NCBI GenBank assembly: GCA_039881145.1
Contig: JAYKKI010000008.1
Span: 36,541,001-36,605,000 of the forward strand
DNA: 64,000 nt
DNA from: Druceiella hillmani
Taxonomy: Eukaryota; Arthropoda; Insecta; Lepidoptera; Hepialidae
Direction of reading: 5' to 3'
In this document: piece by piece, positions 34,576 through 48,215 of the stretch
Numbering within the stretch: position 1 is the stretch's first letter
Layout of the letters: each line of letters opens with the position of its first letter
Position numbers and translations under genes: made by a program
Notes under the pieces: generated by a model
The model's database searches: none
What the model saw: the letters and a program-made list of their open reading frames with translations, nothing else
What the model was told of the DNA's origin: nothing

Positions 34576-35345
34576 GTGGTAAAATAAAAGTTTATGCCTG
34601 CAAATTTATATGTTTTACAACTAAGGAGGTTCATATTTAATTAGTATCCGACTTAAGCACTGACACATTCATTGCTAGTTTGCGCAAATTTGTTGCTGGA
34701 CAAGACGTGGAATTTCCAATTGCAACCAGTTTCGTTGGTGCATAAAAAGAAACAGTCAGATTAAAAAACTTAATATAATCAGACATTAAAAATGACAGTA
34801 TCATACAATTTTAAATAACACAAGGAAAAATTAGCACTTCATACCTCCAAGATCACGAGAGGCCGCCGTAAAATCATTTCAGGCCATTTTATACGAACAA
34901 CAGGAGACAAACTGTTCACCTGCGAAGATATATACATGTATTGTCTTCTCCTTTAGCCCTTACTCCCGCATGCTTCCTCTTAGGAAATACGTTCACAGGC
35001 ATTCTCGATTCAAGTTTCACAATTCACGTAATTAATCGACTGTCAAGCTGACAATATATTCAATACATCAAACAATACTTTTGGAAAAGATAGTGCAAGG
35101 GGTACTTGAGTCAAATGATGGTCTGGAACAAATGGCAGGATAAAACACATAATTAAATAAAAACCGGTATGCTAGTTTTGCTGAAAGAAGACAACGTACC
35201 ACCTGTACACTGACCACTTGGACTCATCATAGACGTTTATCCAGGAGATGATGGCGAAGTTCGTATTGTCACCATCAAGATACATTCAGGAACTTATAAA
35301 CGATCTATTTCCCAAATCGCTTCTTTGCCGGTTACTTATGATTGA
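34576..35345 (+). pseudogene. BEL/Pao pol: C-terminal integrase, decayed (continues from 32737)
   Basis: The BEL reading resumes as KFICFTTKEVHI then a stop and LVSDLSTDTFIASLRKFVAG (about 34645-34705), SFVGA, ITQGKISTS, and in a shifted frame AAVKSFQAILYEQQ (about 34862-34905). Next come LTPACFLLGNTF, a YFWKR-like block, and the terminal barrel LLKEDNVPPVH..LIIDVYPGDDGEVRIVTI and SGTYKRSISQIASLPV (about 35180-35335). These complete the integrase begun at 32560-32737. A purine-rich GTTCAAGGCGGGCGGAAA at 35436-35453, followed by TGTATTATATC, may mark the polypurine tract and 3' LTR start. No LTR pair could be confirmed. Confidence 0.85.
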
Positions 35346-38300
35346 TGAATATAATTAATCATTTTCAGAATATGTATAATTTAAGTATCAAAATTCAACC
35401 TTATATTATTTAATTCATTTATTAAACACAGTTCGTTCAAGGCGGGCGGAAATTGTATTATATCAAATATTTCAAATTTACAATGCGTACCTGCCACATT
35501 TTGTAAAACTCTCTCGGTAAACTGTATTTGTAAAGAAGTGGGAAAACTCTACTGCGTCTTATATGTGTATAGCTCGAAAGGCCACCATAAACATGCATTG
35601 TCTCCCATTATATATTGTCTTCCCCATTTTGCTGTTCATTAGGTGAAATAAAAAGATTTCAAAGAACTGAGCATCTCAAAGGCAGCCAAGTAGCCGCTCC
35701 ACCACGATAATTTAAGAAACATTAGCCAATAAGATCATTTTACTCTAAGTGTTGATATTTTTTTTGTAAATCTAACAAAATTTTAAAATCATACTTCGAT
35801 CTTTGTTGTCAAAGAGTTGATACCATTCTAATAAACATATATTCAAAATGTTAGTCTAATAATTCATTTTTTGTGAGCTTTAGTGTTGTAACAATCTAAT
35901 AATAGTTAAGTATTTGTATTTCACCTATACGTACCATAACATATTAACTAACCTAGAAAATTAAATTAATCACACAAATCGTACTTATCAGAAAATTTGC
36001 CAAACAAGTAGCTTATTACTAAAAGTTTATTTTATTAGTGTACTAAATTAAAGAAGCAGAAAAGTTACCCCAATACAATATTACGATAAATATAATTTAT
36101 TGTTAGTTTATTAAACATGAGAAAACTTCAAGTACTTAATCATCCTCTTTACGAATATATTTGGGTAGTTATCTAATTACCTGAGGGGTTGTTATCTAAA
36201 TAGAATTTATTGGTCACGAGTTGAGAACTTTCTTACGAACAAGAAATGATTCGTCGTATCAGCTATAATTCACATGATTTTTTAAAAATTTACGGTATGA
36301 AGAACCGTTAGTGCAAATGGGCATTTCTAAAATATTATTCAGTGCTATCATCGCATGGGAGAATTATCGATCTTAAAAAGATAGAGAGAAAAGTTTAATA
36401 ACATTTTATATTTTATGGATAAGCCATAGCAACAACTTAAAATATTATAGATTTTATTTAAACATCGACAAAAGAATTACAGTAAAGTTTATTTACATTT
36501 TTTAATGAGAGTTTTTTGTTAATACAAATGACTCTTTATACTTTATAACTTGTATCACCATTTTAAAAGAAATAAAAAGATTTGTTTAGTAAGTAAACAA
36601 AAAAGAAAAGCGCATTTTGATGAATATCAGTGGGATGGATTCGCGGCTTGGATGCGGGGATGGATAGATAAATAAACCTTTAGTAATTAATCAGAGAAAT
36701 TAATGTATGTAAATTCAAAAGAAAAAGATTCCACAAATAAATAATTTTTATGTTATAATTTAATCTTTGAATTTAATGTCAGAGACAATTAAAATTTAAA
36801 ATCGTTGTGCATAATATGTTATCATCCTTAAATTTGTCTGACTACTTCCACCTCCTGATAATTATAAGAAAAAATGTTCGACTCCTCAAATCAAATTTTT
36901 ACGCTAATATTTAATGGCGCACTTTGTTATTCTGATTGAAAGAGATAATATTTATTTATTTATCACACACATTTATTGATACACGCGAGGTAACACATTC
37001 GTAATAAAATACATTCGTAGCAAAGAAAGAGAGAAAAAGAAAGTCTACACAATATTGCATAAACATTACATAAAAACTCATTATAAACAAATCACACTCT
37101 AGTGGGACTGTCGGTTGAGTTGTGGAATACTGCGCGAAACTGGAGAGTTGCAGTATAATTTATTTCTTGAAGGTGGTTTAGCATAAAGGTAAGGATTACT
37201 TAAGCCGAAAAATTATCGGTCACGAAAAATTAAAATTTTCTTAATAATGTACCCATGTAGAAATTCTCCTTTTAACAATTAGAAATTAAATGTTATGAGT
37301 GCAATGTTTCTTCTGAGTTACAAACAATAGAAACCTAGCATACTTAGTCGTAAATCGATAGGAAATAGAAAGCAAAAGTAACCACACTGTCTCATGTATA
37401 GTATGGTGGAAATGTCTTTTGTTGATGTTCAATCATGAAGTTGACTTCGCTTCCACAATTTACTAATCAACGTATCTAAATTAAAATATGTTATTGTAAA
37501 AGACGTCGAACAGCGCTGACAGTTTATTGTGCCAAGAAAAATTATTTTGTGTGAAGAATTTTGGTTTAATGGAACGTAAAATTCAATCAATGTCTCGCGA
37601 CTTGATTGGGTTATACAACTAATTAAGTTAGAATATAAATTGCATATAGCTGAATTCTTCTTGATTCATCTTCTAATTTATATTAAGTTGCTAAAAAATT
37701 ATAATATTAAGAAGTGTAATCGTGTTAAAAATAATTTAATCAAAAATTAAACATCTGTGTTAAACATCGTAAGTCTTTTTTTCATTCAATAGTGATATTT
37801 AATGAACGAACTAATATAGAAGATTATTTAAAATGTTCTCGGAAGGCGGCGAAGAAATAATCTCAACTTAGGTTTGAAATGTACCACCGACTGTGTAGTC
37901 AAAATTATTTGAATTCTTTCTTTGTACACTCAAACTCAATGGATCACGTCTGTTTATTACATATTTAAATAGGTTCAAAAGCGAAATACTTTAGTATTCA
38001 GGCTATATCTTTTGTTTAGTGGGACTACAAAGTCTAGATCGCTCACCTTGATAAATAATTAAAAGTTTTTTTTTAATATAGCATTTAGAAATCTTTCATT
38101 CTTATATAACGAAAATTCCAAAGGAAATAAATTAGCGACCTAGCGGAAATTTTTGCTTTGTTTTACTATTATTTTATTCTTCAGAACAAAATTCGTCTGG
38201 CTTTTATGAAATTCTTATCAAAACACATTCACGTCTTTCGTATTTTCTAAAAGAATGATGTCATGCTGAATTAAACTCGAAATTATAATTATTATACCGT

Positions 38301-39026
38301 CTTTCATATTTTATATCCTTTTGTATGGAATTAATATTATTCTTGATTGAAGTTTCCAATAATCTTTCTTTTAAATTTTTTTCGGACTTGTTTTTGAGAA
38401 AATATTTATTTCAATAACGAAAAAACCTAAATTCTCTAAAGTAATAACAAACAATTTAGTAAATGTCTAGTTGTTAGGCTTAAAAACCATATAGGTGACC
38501 TATTCACAGTGGTCCAACATTGTTTTTTGAGTAAAGAATATCGTGATAAGTCATATAAAAAAACAATTGTTACGCGAAAATCACTAGTTAAGAACACTTT
38601 TACACAAACAATTATTCCATTAAATTACATAAAATTTGGTATCGAGGTAGATTAGTCATATAGCAAGCGTGAAATGAGTTTTGTGTTTATTCTTAACTAC
38701 TACTATTGTTTGAAAGTTCATATTGATTTTTTCTGTTTCAAAATAAAAACGTGTATTTAAAAACACTGTACTTGAGTATTGCTTATAATTTAAAAAAACT
38801 ACCTTTAAGTATGGTGATGGCCTAGAAAAAAAATCGTAATGATGTAACTATTGCAAAATCTTCAGAAATTAAAATAATTTCACTAAGTTACTAAATATGA
38901 ACTTTCTGGCATAATCGCAATTTTAGCAAAACTAAGTGCGTTTCTTTAAAAAAAAATTATAATTCAACTTTATTTTATCTAAATTATTTCCACATTAATG
39001 TTTATTAATCGTAACACGCACGAAAT
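35346..39026. other. Long interval without a supported gene; possible BEL 3' LTR at its start
   Basis: The first part (about 35454-35720) contains GGTGAAATAAAAAGATTTC and a GC-richer CAAAGGCAGCCAAGTAGCCGC and could be LTR sequence by position only. The remainder is AT-rich with no recognised coding blocks. I see no repeat structure of note. Confidence 0.45.
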
Positions 39027-39146
39027 ATGTTCAGGTAAAATGACTGCTAGACAGCAGACAGCATAACAATAGACTATCGCTCTCTTTCTGATACGTGTAC
39101 AATATAAAAGCGCTCAGTCTAGCAGATCCATTTTACCTAAACACAT
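39027..39146. mobile_element. Small foldback element (~120 bp)
   Basis: ATGTTCAGGTAAAATGACTGCTAGAC at the left and GTCTAGCAGATCCATTTTACCTAAACAT at the right are inverted copies with a few mismatches. They enclose about 65 bp including CAATATAAAAGCGCTC. It is non-coding, and length and ends fit a MITE. No sibling copy was found in the window. Confidence 0.7.
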
Positions 39147-40773
39147 TTTGTGTATTTTAAGACTAATAGACTATTTGCGAATACTTTAGTATATCTGAGT
39201 TGAATTAACACTTTTTTAAAAGAAGCACATCTAGTTTGGATAAAATTGGGATCATGGCAGAAATTTCGCATTTAGTGACTTGCTATGATATTAATTTCTG
39301 AAGCTGTTGTAATAGTGACATCACTATGACTTTCTGTTAAGATTACCATTATATCATAAGGTAGTTTTCAAGATCATAAACAAATCTTTATTTGTTCAGA
39401 TTTTACTACAGTGATTTTTTTTAAATACTTGTTTTTTTTAAAACAGAAAAATTCAACGTAAAGTTTTAAACAATAGCAGAAGCTAAGAAAAAAATAAAAA
39501 ATTACTATTCTATTTCCATACCAAAGTTTAAATGACTTAGTGGAATAATTTTTGAATAGTAGTAGTCTATGTAACTGGAGTAAATTTTTTTCAAAAAAAA
39601 GTGCAAATAAATCATAACTTCTAACCTATTGATTTCTAATTAACTAATTTTTTTTAAAAGACATCACAATTTTCTCTACTAGAAAAATTGTTAGATCATT
39701 GTAAATTGGAAACCTATATAACGTATACATACAAAATCTAGATCAATCCCTTCCACAATATTATAAAATAGGTATGAATCATGCAACTTCAATCTAAATA
39801 AATTATTATCTCTTATCGCAGATGCTTTCTTTATTTGTACGTATTGTTTTTATTAGTCTCTATGGTCAGTAACAATTTTCAAAAATGAAAAACAAATATT
39901 CATAAGCGTCCAAACTTTCGTATTTAGTTATATAAGTGTAATAATTTTGTGAACTCATGGCATAGCAGAAACTCTGAACGTGAGATTTGCTTAAAAACTT
40001 CTTTCCAGCGAAAATAAAATGGATCGTGTGAATTCAAAGTGCTGTTGCCATAATCTGTGAATAATAATAATAACATAGAAATATTACCGACGTAACATAT
40101 ATAATATATTCTCTCTTTTTCTATTAAGCCATTGCTGGTGTATGGAGTCATTTTTGTTAGTTTGAAACTAATGAGAAGAGACTACGTTACTCAGCGTATT
40201 GTGGAAAATATATGTTTATGAAGAGCTTTTATTTTAATACCAAATTTAAACCTCAAATACACACGGTCGAACACATTGTACAAATAGCTTAGGGTTCCAA
40301 ACAACTTTTGATTGAACAGCATCTGTCTCTCCTAAGTAGTTTGATTGAACCTCTGGGGTTCTACAACAGATTCCCCAAGTGTCGATTTTTCTTGTTTTTG
40401 AGAAATAGCTCGGAGCTATGAATAACTTTTGTTTGTTAGTCTTATTTTTATCTTACTCGTTAATATTTTAGTTTTACCTCTAGTTTTCCACGTCAGTTTC
40501 GCTAGACGTGAGTTTTTGCCAATTTTCAGAAGTCGCCTAGGATTCTTCACCTCTCCTTTGGGCCCTTAGTTTGTATCTCCAGTAGTTTAGCAAGACTTAT
40601 AGCGTCCCGTATTAGATTTACTAGGTTTGGATTTTTCTTTTATTTTTTGTACTGAAACAAGGTTTTCAAATTATTATAATATAATATTGAATGGATACCT
40701 TTAAATCGATCAAGGCTTTGTGATAGTTTAGGTAAGTATAATAATAAATGGCACAATAGCTAGTGTTTGGCGT
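39147..40773. other. AT-rich interval, no supported feature
   Basis: No coding blocks. A somewhat T- and C-richer stretch at 40300-40620 has no recognised relative. Confidence 0.5.
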
Positions 40774-40973
40774 ATACATATATATGTACGCAGACGTATA
40801 TATATGTATACGTCACGTCTGTATACATATATATGTACACAAACATGACGTATACATACATATGTGCACGCACGCACGCACGCACTCACGCACGTACGCA
40901 CGCACGTATGCACGCACGCGCGAACGCATGTACGCACGCGCGCTCGCGCGCTTGCATGCACGCACGCATGCAT
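40774..40973. repeat. Compound TA/ACGT/CGCA microsatellite
   Basis: Begins with interspersed GTATACATATATATGTACGCAGACG units (three imperfect copies, each nearly self-complementary) and then grades into about 110 bp of CGCA/CGCG repeats. All overlapping frames (periodic His-Ala-Arg or Cys-Val-Arg) are artefacts. The sequence is alternating purine-pyrimidine. Confidence 0.92.
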
Positions 40974-41832
40974 AATTTTTTTACAAAACTTTTTAAAAGT
41001 GTTTGCAAATAAATTATGTACATATATGCAGCTTTTGCACTCTAAGTCTGAGATTTGCACGAGAACCTCCTTTTTAATCCACAACAAAGTATTTTGTGAA
41101 ATACTCACAATGAAATATTCACCGGAATTCGAATTAAAGCTCCAAAAATTCATATCGGTTTTTGAATGACCAAAAAAATTTAGTACATATTTTTAAATAT
41201 CTCTTTAATAATGTGTCATACGCTTACTTTAAAAAAAAATAAAACAAAATAGTGTCCCATAAAATCAGCCGCAAGCAATCTATTACAAGTATATTGGTTC
41301 GAATTATAACACTAGATGACGTTACGTGGGAATTGAAACGCGCTATGGTTTGACAATCCAAGAAAATATAATAAACCAGAACTAAGCTCAACATTGAACT
41401 TTTATCAATTAAATTTTAACTTTGCTATTATTTTATTACTGTTTTGTATATATTTACTGCTTTTTAATTTATTTATCAAATAAAAAGGCAAAAAGTCAAT
41501 TGCTTAAATTAACCGACTTCATCCCAAGAGGAAAAAAATACGAAATCGCTAGCTAAAGATTTGCAAGTTTACAAAAATATACGGACTAGCGTTTTACGTG
41601 AAATTGCGTGCAACATTACTGCATTGTTGATTATATCTATTGCTGCATATTTACCACCATACACAGTATAATTTTACTAGAACTAATAAAATTATATCTC
41701 CATAAAATGCATATAAATAATTGCTTTCGTACAAAAGTAAGCGCAATGCACGTATATTGGCTGTGTTTAATTAATGAAAACAAATGTTTGTTACTATGAA
41801 ACTGCTGATCTTATGTCTATCAATATTACATG

Positions 41833-44106
41833 CAGGGCTTGGAACCGGTTGTAAAAATACCGGTCAATAAAGGTTAACATATAAAATAAATTTTGCATTC
41901 CGAATGAAACCTATACGTGAGCCATTTCCAAGAACGCTATTAATTATTTATTATCGAACGCGAACTTGCAGTGATATGTTTTTCATTGATCCACGCTCCA
42001 CGCAACCCCTCTCCTAGGATTTCCAGCTATACTTTTTAATAACATATCCTTATTTTTGATAAATATACTTTTTATAAAAACGAATTATTCAAAAATAATT
42101 TATTTGGAAACTTTACTTTGATACGCGAAACAAAACACTCTTATGCTTAATTTTCGAATGATTTTGCGATACCTACCTAAGATAAAAAAAAACATTAAGA
42201 TTATTACACGCGATTAAAATTATTATTTGTTACTGATCGAAACGGTGATATCTGTCACATATGTCACTATCGTCGACATCAATTGTTAAAATGTTAATGA
42301 TATTGTCTAGATCAATCTTGACTGCGGAAACATTTTTCTAGTTGGTACGGCCAGGGCCATTTAACAAAACAAATTATGTATATTCATTTCCCTTGTAATT
42401 TATATAAACCACCATTGTTTACGTTGTAACGATTGAGTGTTTATTTGAAGGAACAAAAGAATTGAAGCAAACATGTTTTGCATTGCCTAAAATTACAAGT
42501 AATCCTAATAGTGATACTGATATCTTAGTCACACCTGAAAAAACTAAAATAATCCAATCGAAAAAAAATACAACTGGATAAAATAAAAATGGCGCAATAT
42601 GTATTCTCTGCACCATTGATTTTACAATCGGTTCAGCTGGCATTGGACAGTTTAGCTGGTATTGGATTATCCTAGGAAATATTTTTAGGTCTTCATTTCC
42701 TTTTTACGTATATTTACGTATATCTAACCCAATTAGTCATTTTTTAAATCTAAGTAAAAAGAAAAAAATTATAAAATTTGATATTGCATTTCAGCTATTC
42801 AAAAAATTCAGCTAAAAAAATTTTTGTAAATTTTTTTTTGTAAATTTTCTTCTGTAAAGTAGAATTGTGTATTACCCACTCGGATATTGCTCAAATATTC
42901 AGATTAATTTTTGTTTACAAGTGTTTTTCAAATATCTGTCAAATTGGTGCATGTAAATTAAAAACAAATTGTTTTATGTTCAGCCTTAAACTAGTGATTT
43001 ATGAATTAATATTCAATAATTAATCCCGATTGTTTGGATGACAATCAATTTTCTAGTTTTCAGTTTTATGTACGGCCATTGGAAATTACTTTCAATATAT
43101 TAAAACTGAGTTTTTAAATTTTCATTATAACTTTTAATATCAAAATATTAAAATAAAAAATTTAATTTAAATTTTTCTTTCCTGTCTGAATTGAAATAAA
43201 ACGTTCATATTCTTAATCAATATATAGTATTTGAATAAATATGAATTCTTTAATTTGTAAGGCAAAATTTATTCGTAATTATAAACATTTAAAATTTAAA
43301 AAAAAAGTAAATTTTTTCAATTTATCCGTAATTATTTCAATAGGAAAATTGCTGAAAATTGTGATTTTGTGGTTTGGTGGTGAAAGTCTCTCTTTTCTTT
43401 TCTTCTTCAGATAGAGCAGCGTCAGTACACCTAAAAACACAAAATAAACGCTGAAGTAAAGAAAACATCCATTGGGCGTTACAAAATTTCCTTACATCAA
43501 ATACTTTGTCAAGATTTTCACTGGTAACTACAATCGACGTGTTTTATTTCTATTGTTTTACGACCTAAATCGGTCTTTAATAAATTATTATTAAAATAAA
43601 AAAGTTTGGATGTTCACAAAAAAAAATTTTTTATTTCTTGAATATGTTCCGCAACAAAAAATAAAGAGAAACATTAAACAAATTAAACAGCTGGTGCGCT
43701 AAACACCCCACGCCAAAAAGCAAAATTTTAAATGTGTTAAGGTATTCTAATTCTAACGCATGAGTCGACCGAGTCAACGTTTTTGCGGGCCACCCCAGTT
43801 GAAAATTAACAATAGACTATAAGAAAGTGGTGTGAGGGCGTAGTGACACGTCAAGGAAAAACGTTAAGTTCAAAACTGGTTAATAAAGGTTAATACTGGT
43901 ATAATGAACGTAACCGAAATTAACATAACCCATAAAAAACACCGGTTATTTACCGGTTACGGTGAACGTAAACAAAGTAAAAAGGTTTGAATGTACTTAC
44001 GTAAAACCTGTTTTTAATGGTTTAAATATAAATGGCTATTGTGCCATTAAAATATAATATACGACAAACCTGTTGAATTTTAACTGGTTATCAATCACCG
44101 GTTATA
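41833..44106 (+). mobile_element. Possible hAT-family relic
   Basis: CAGGGCTTGGAACCGGTTGTAAAAATACCGG at 41833 looks like a hAT terminus (5' CAGGG, followed by ACCGG motifs). About 2 kb later (43874-44106) there is a cluster of nine or so ACCGGTT/ACTGGTT/ACCTGTT motifs, and AATAAAGGTTAA is shared with the 41.87-kb end. Subterminal motif clusters of this kind bind transposase in hAT elements. No mirror-image CCAAGCCCTG end and no transposase motif were found between, so this could be two unrelated fragments. A 57-codon plus-strand frame at about 42424-42580 matches nothing I know. Confidence 0.35.
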
Positions 44107-45047
44107 TAGAATTAATGTGAGATTTTTGCATGCCAAAAAAATATAACCCAAATATATATAAACAGTATACGAATACTATGTGCATGCTGGTAAAACGTGG
44201 TTAGTGGATTATTCCCGAAATGTTAATAAGGGCAATACATAAAATACAAGATATAGTGTATTTTTTGAAGTTTACCCATAAATCGATTTCAATTCTTCAA
44301 ACAATTTTCGAAGTTTTTAGACCAAACATAAAATAATAAGTGAGTGTCGAATCACCATATTTTAATGAACTGAGCTTAAATTTTCCAATTATGATAAGAA
44401 AATGGCTGATATGGGTACACAGTTTTACGAAAAGCAAATTATATATTATAGCCCAAATATACGGACAACGTACGTTCCGTAACCTGTTATAAAATAAAAC
44501 GTAGCTATGAATAATTAAGCAAACTTAAATAATCGTCGGCCCGCATAAAATCCTTTAAACTCAGTACAGTTAAAAGACTAGGTACTTTCCTTTAAGCAAG
44601 AATTCAATCTGCCTCACAAACGTTAACAAAGTACTAATATTACTTTAATCTTCATCAGTTTTATTATAGGGGTTAACAAAATTTTAAACGGTCAGAAAAT
44701 TAATTAAACATCAGCAAACATTAAAATATAAATGTAATTTTGGCAAATATTACGAAATTATGAGATATTTTAATTTTTCTTCTTGTGTTTTTGGAAATTC
44801 ACTTTAATATATTATGTTTCAATCTAAAAGCAAAGTCGTTTTGGCTGTAAAATTTCACGCATGCGTATTATATTTTAAGAACATTTTTTTTCTTTTCAGA
44901 ATAGAGTGTCACTTTCGTATTATATGGCTTCATAGCCGAAGCTCTTGCATGAAAATGATGGTGAACGATTTCTTCAGCTTTCAATATTAAACGGAGCATT
45001 TGTTAGTTTAAGTGATTTAGAATGTATGCTAAAAATATTATTTTTTC

Positions 45048-45093
<46 letters not shown>

Positions 45094-45965
45094 GACTATC
45101 TTATCCATAAAGATAATGGCAGTATTTATTACCCCAAAATTGCAGGTCAAATATAAAAATGAATCTACGAGTTGTATCCATTATACGAAAAATTCTATAA
45201 ATAATTTTAAATACTATGTTTGTTATTCAAGGCATTACTTACAATATGTACACGGGATTTATTAATATGTTTTTTGACTTGGTTCTTGGAAATATTGGTG
45301 CCGTTTTATTCTGTATCGTTTCACCTTTTCTTGGGAAGAAATAATAACATTTATATTAAGATTTGTATCTTCCAAAATTAACTTTCGTGTTGTTATTGTT
45401 TTCATTACTACTCTATTGTGATTCTATATAAAGGAGTCTTGGCCTGTCGCTGTCTAGGACTGGATTGCATTTTCCTTCTAAAAAAAATAATTAATAACAT
45501 TTGAAATTCTTCATAACTTATGCTCCAGATAAAAAAAATCTAATTATATATATGTAAAATGCCACAAATTTGTACACATGAAAAATACATGGCATATTAA
45601 AATATTTAAATACAAATGTGAATACTGTATACAAAAACAGATAGGTACCTCTAATTAACTATATATGCATATCTATAATATGTTGAATGACACTGTAAAT
45701 ATAGAAATTTACGACTTTAAATATAGAAATTTACGATTTAGACGCGGAATTAAAATAAGTAAATTCGATGGAAATCAGACGCTTAATGGCTTCTGCACCA
45801 ATTCCGTTAAAATACCCAGCATAAATTCCCAGAAATATCAGAATTCTGGCGATATCGATTGATTTCAATAGTTTTATTACCATAGGCAGCAAGAAAAAAA
45901 AACGGATTTTTTTGTAAAGTAAGTTAATTTTAATCTTTTGAAAGTCAATGTGAAATAAATATGTG

Positions 45966-46029
<64 letters not shown>

Positions 46030-46394
46030 TATATATATACACACATTCTAGAAAACAAATTTGAAGGCAAAGATTGATGATTATGTTCAATATTATCCAA
46101 TTTATATCGTGTATGTAGACTGCCAAGTTATTTATTTATGATTTTTTTAAAATTTAGAAGTGCTTTGATAATTTTTAAAATCCAAGATCGCTCTCAATTA
46201 TTACATACAAAAAAGATAAACTAAAATCTAACCCTACTTGTATATCCTAGTAACTTATATGTAACATATATGTTAATGGGTAATAAGATAACCCTTTTGG
46301 TAAGCGAACTAATTAACACGATATGAAATATTCTAACTAAAATCTCATTTCGTATAAAATAAGTTAATAAATACGGCTTGCTAATATTTATATA

Positions 46395-46474
<80 letters not shown>

Positions 46475-47788
46475 TACACACAAGTATAATCCTCGCGTGA
46501 ATTTAAATTCCTCTTGCATTATTGTTGTGGAATAAGCCTGCCAATTTGCGTTACGATCTGAAACTACTAAAGTGAATATATGCACACTTTATAGTTTCTT
46601 GCTTTCTGACGTTCGGATTTATGTATGTCTACCTCACTACGATATAACAACTTGAAAGCATCTCCAGACATTCACAGGCATTCAACTTAAACAAAGTAAT
46701 TAAAAAATTAATATAAATATGCCCTTAAAATACTTACTTAGTAATTATTAGTCTTTTGACATGTTAAGTTAATTCATTTTCTCAAAAAAATTTATGCTTC
46801 AGTCTACTTTAAAAATAAAACGATTTCAATATATTTTGAAGTGCACTATATTACTTACTGGAAAATATATGGTGCATTTTACAGTATATTGCTATTGTAC
46901 CAATAAGTTTTTTTGATATGTTCAAATGTTAAAACTACAATCAAATAATAGAAATTTATTTGCGTTAAAAATACCATTATCCACTTGACTTAATTTTACG
47001 TTGAATGCAACATTAGAAGTATATAATGCCACAAAAATATTTTAATCCACTCAGTTTTAATAACAATTTCTTTTTTATTCAAAATTATTTTCATTTTTAA
47101 ATAGGAAATAAGCACAAAAAGGAAGTAATGGAAAGTCTTCATTCGTAGTTTCATTTATGTATTTCTTAATTACCTTTAAAGGCAGCCTACAAATGGATAG
47201 CCATTAAATTTCATACTCTTCAGCGTCGTACAAAATTTATTTACAATGTACTTCAATTTAGTCGTTTGAGAGCGAGGTAGCTTTTATTCAATTAATTCTT
47301 GCCCCTCTTTCTACGAATAGGCTTTCGTTATTTTGTATACACAGTTCACTGTGTTCAGACAAGTACACAATTTTTGAAACCACGCCACGTAGAAGAGAAT
47401 TACGGAACATTTTCGTGAAAACAGCTGCTCAACCATCACACGATATCAATAAAAAGAACAATTATATGTATACACATAACACGATTGTATACGTATGTGT
47501 GTGTAAATATATATGTATTAGTCCATAAAATACTTTAGATTGCAAAAGATATGAGAAAATTCTCAGTTGAACTTGAGAAATGCTTCCCAAAAATATAATT
47601 TTTTTAAATATTCAATTGAAATTTTATGATGTGCATGCCCTGTTAATATTCTATTTTATTTATCTTTCAATCTTCATATTTTATACAATTTAAGGTTAAA
47701 GTTTAATTGTAATTGTGCTCAAAGTTTTATATTACAAATTCCATGAAGAAATTATATGTTTTTCCACAATTACTTCATTAAGATAAAA
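44107..47788. other. AT-rich interval with three (TA)n arrays and a short duplication
   Basis: (TA)n tracts lie at 45053-45091, 45962-46045 and 46387-46477. AAATATAGAAATTTACGACTTT is duplicated at about 45697-45738. Open frames such as 44945-45265 run through the TA tracts and are not credible genes. No protein motif was recognised. Confidence 0.6.
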
Positions 47789-48215
47789 CTAGCGTGACCC
47801 GTGCGAAGTCTTCGCATTATTTATTCCATTATGAAGCTCAGATGACAGATCAAACAAATATTTTACTAAAATTGACATATAGAGGCGCAAGTATCAAAAG
47901 CATTGAGCTAAAGCGCCACTTTATTTATACGTGAGTGGATTTGAAATTAAACAAAAAATTTACCGACCGTCAATCATATTGACGTTGAGCCGTTAGATGG
48001 CAGCATTGCTGTTTTGTGTATATAATTTTAATAATTAATTAATTTGCAAAAACAATAGCAATAATAAATTGTTTAGTTGTGGATGCCGGTAGAGCAAGCA
48101 ATTATCTATAAAATGATATATAATTTATGTGGATTAGTTATGAGGTTTTTTTCTAAAAAGGGAGTGTAACATCTTAACCTTAGCGTATTAATATATATGA
48201 TGATGATGATGATGA
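47789..48215 (-). mobile_element. Non-autonomous Helitron, complete (427 bp), copy 2
   Basis: This is the reverse complement of the element at 15032-15445. It starts (plus strand) with CTAG at 47789-47792, followed by GCGTGACCCG and the hairpin TGCGAAGTCTTCGCA (47802-47816), and ends with ATTAATATATAT(GAT)6. The 5' TC end lies within the GAT array: six ATC units here versus two in copy 1 account for most of the length difference. The flanks are again A and T. Only a few internal differences are visible by eye, implying recent activity of the family. Confidence 0.9.

Noticed and set aside
40728..41169. Frames rich in His-Ala-Arg or Cys-Val-Arg on both strands
   Set aside because: They are artefacts of the CGCA microsatellite. 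The same applies at 20028-20246 and 21113-21499.
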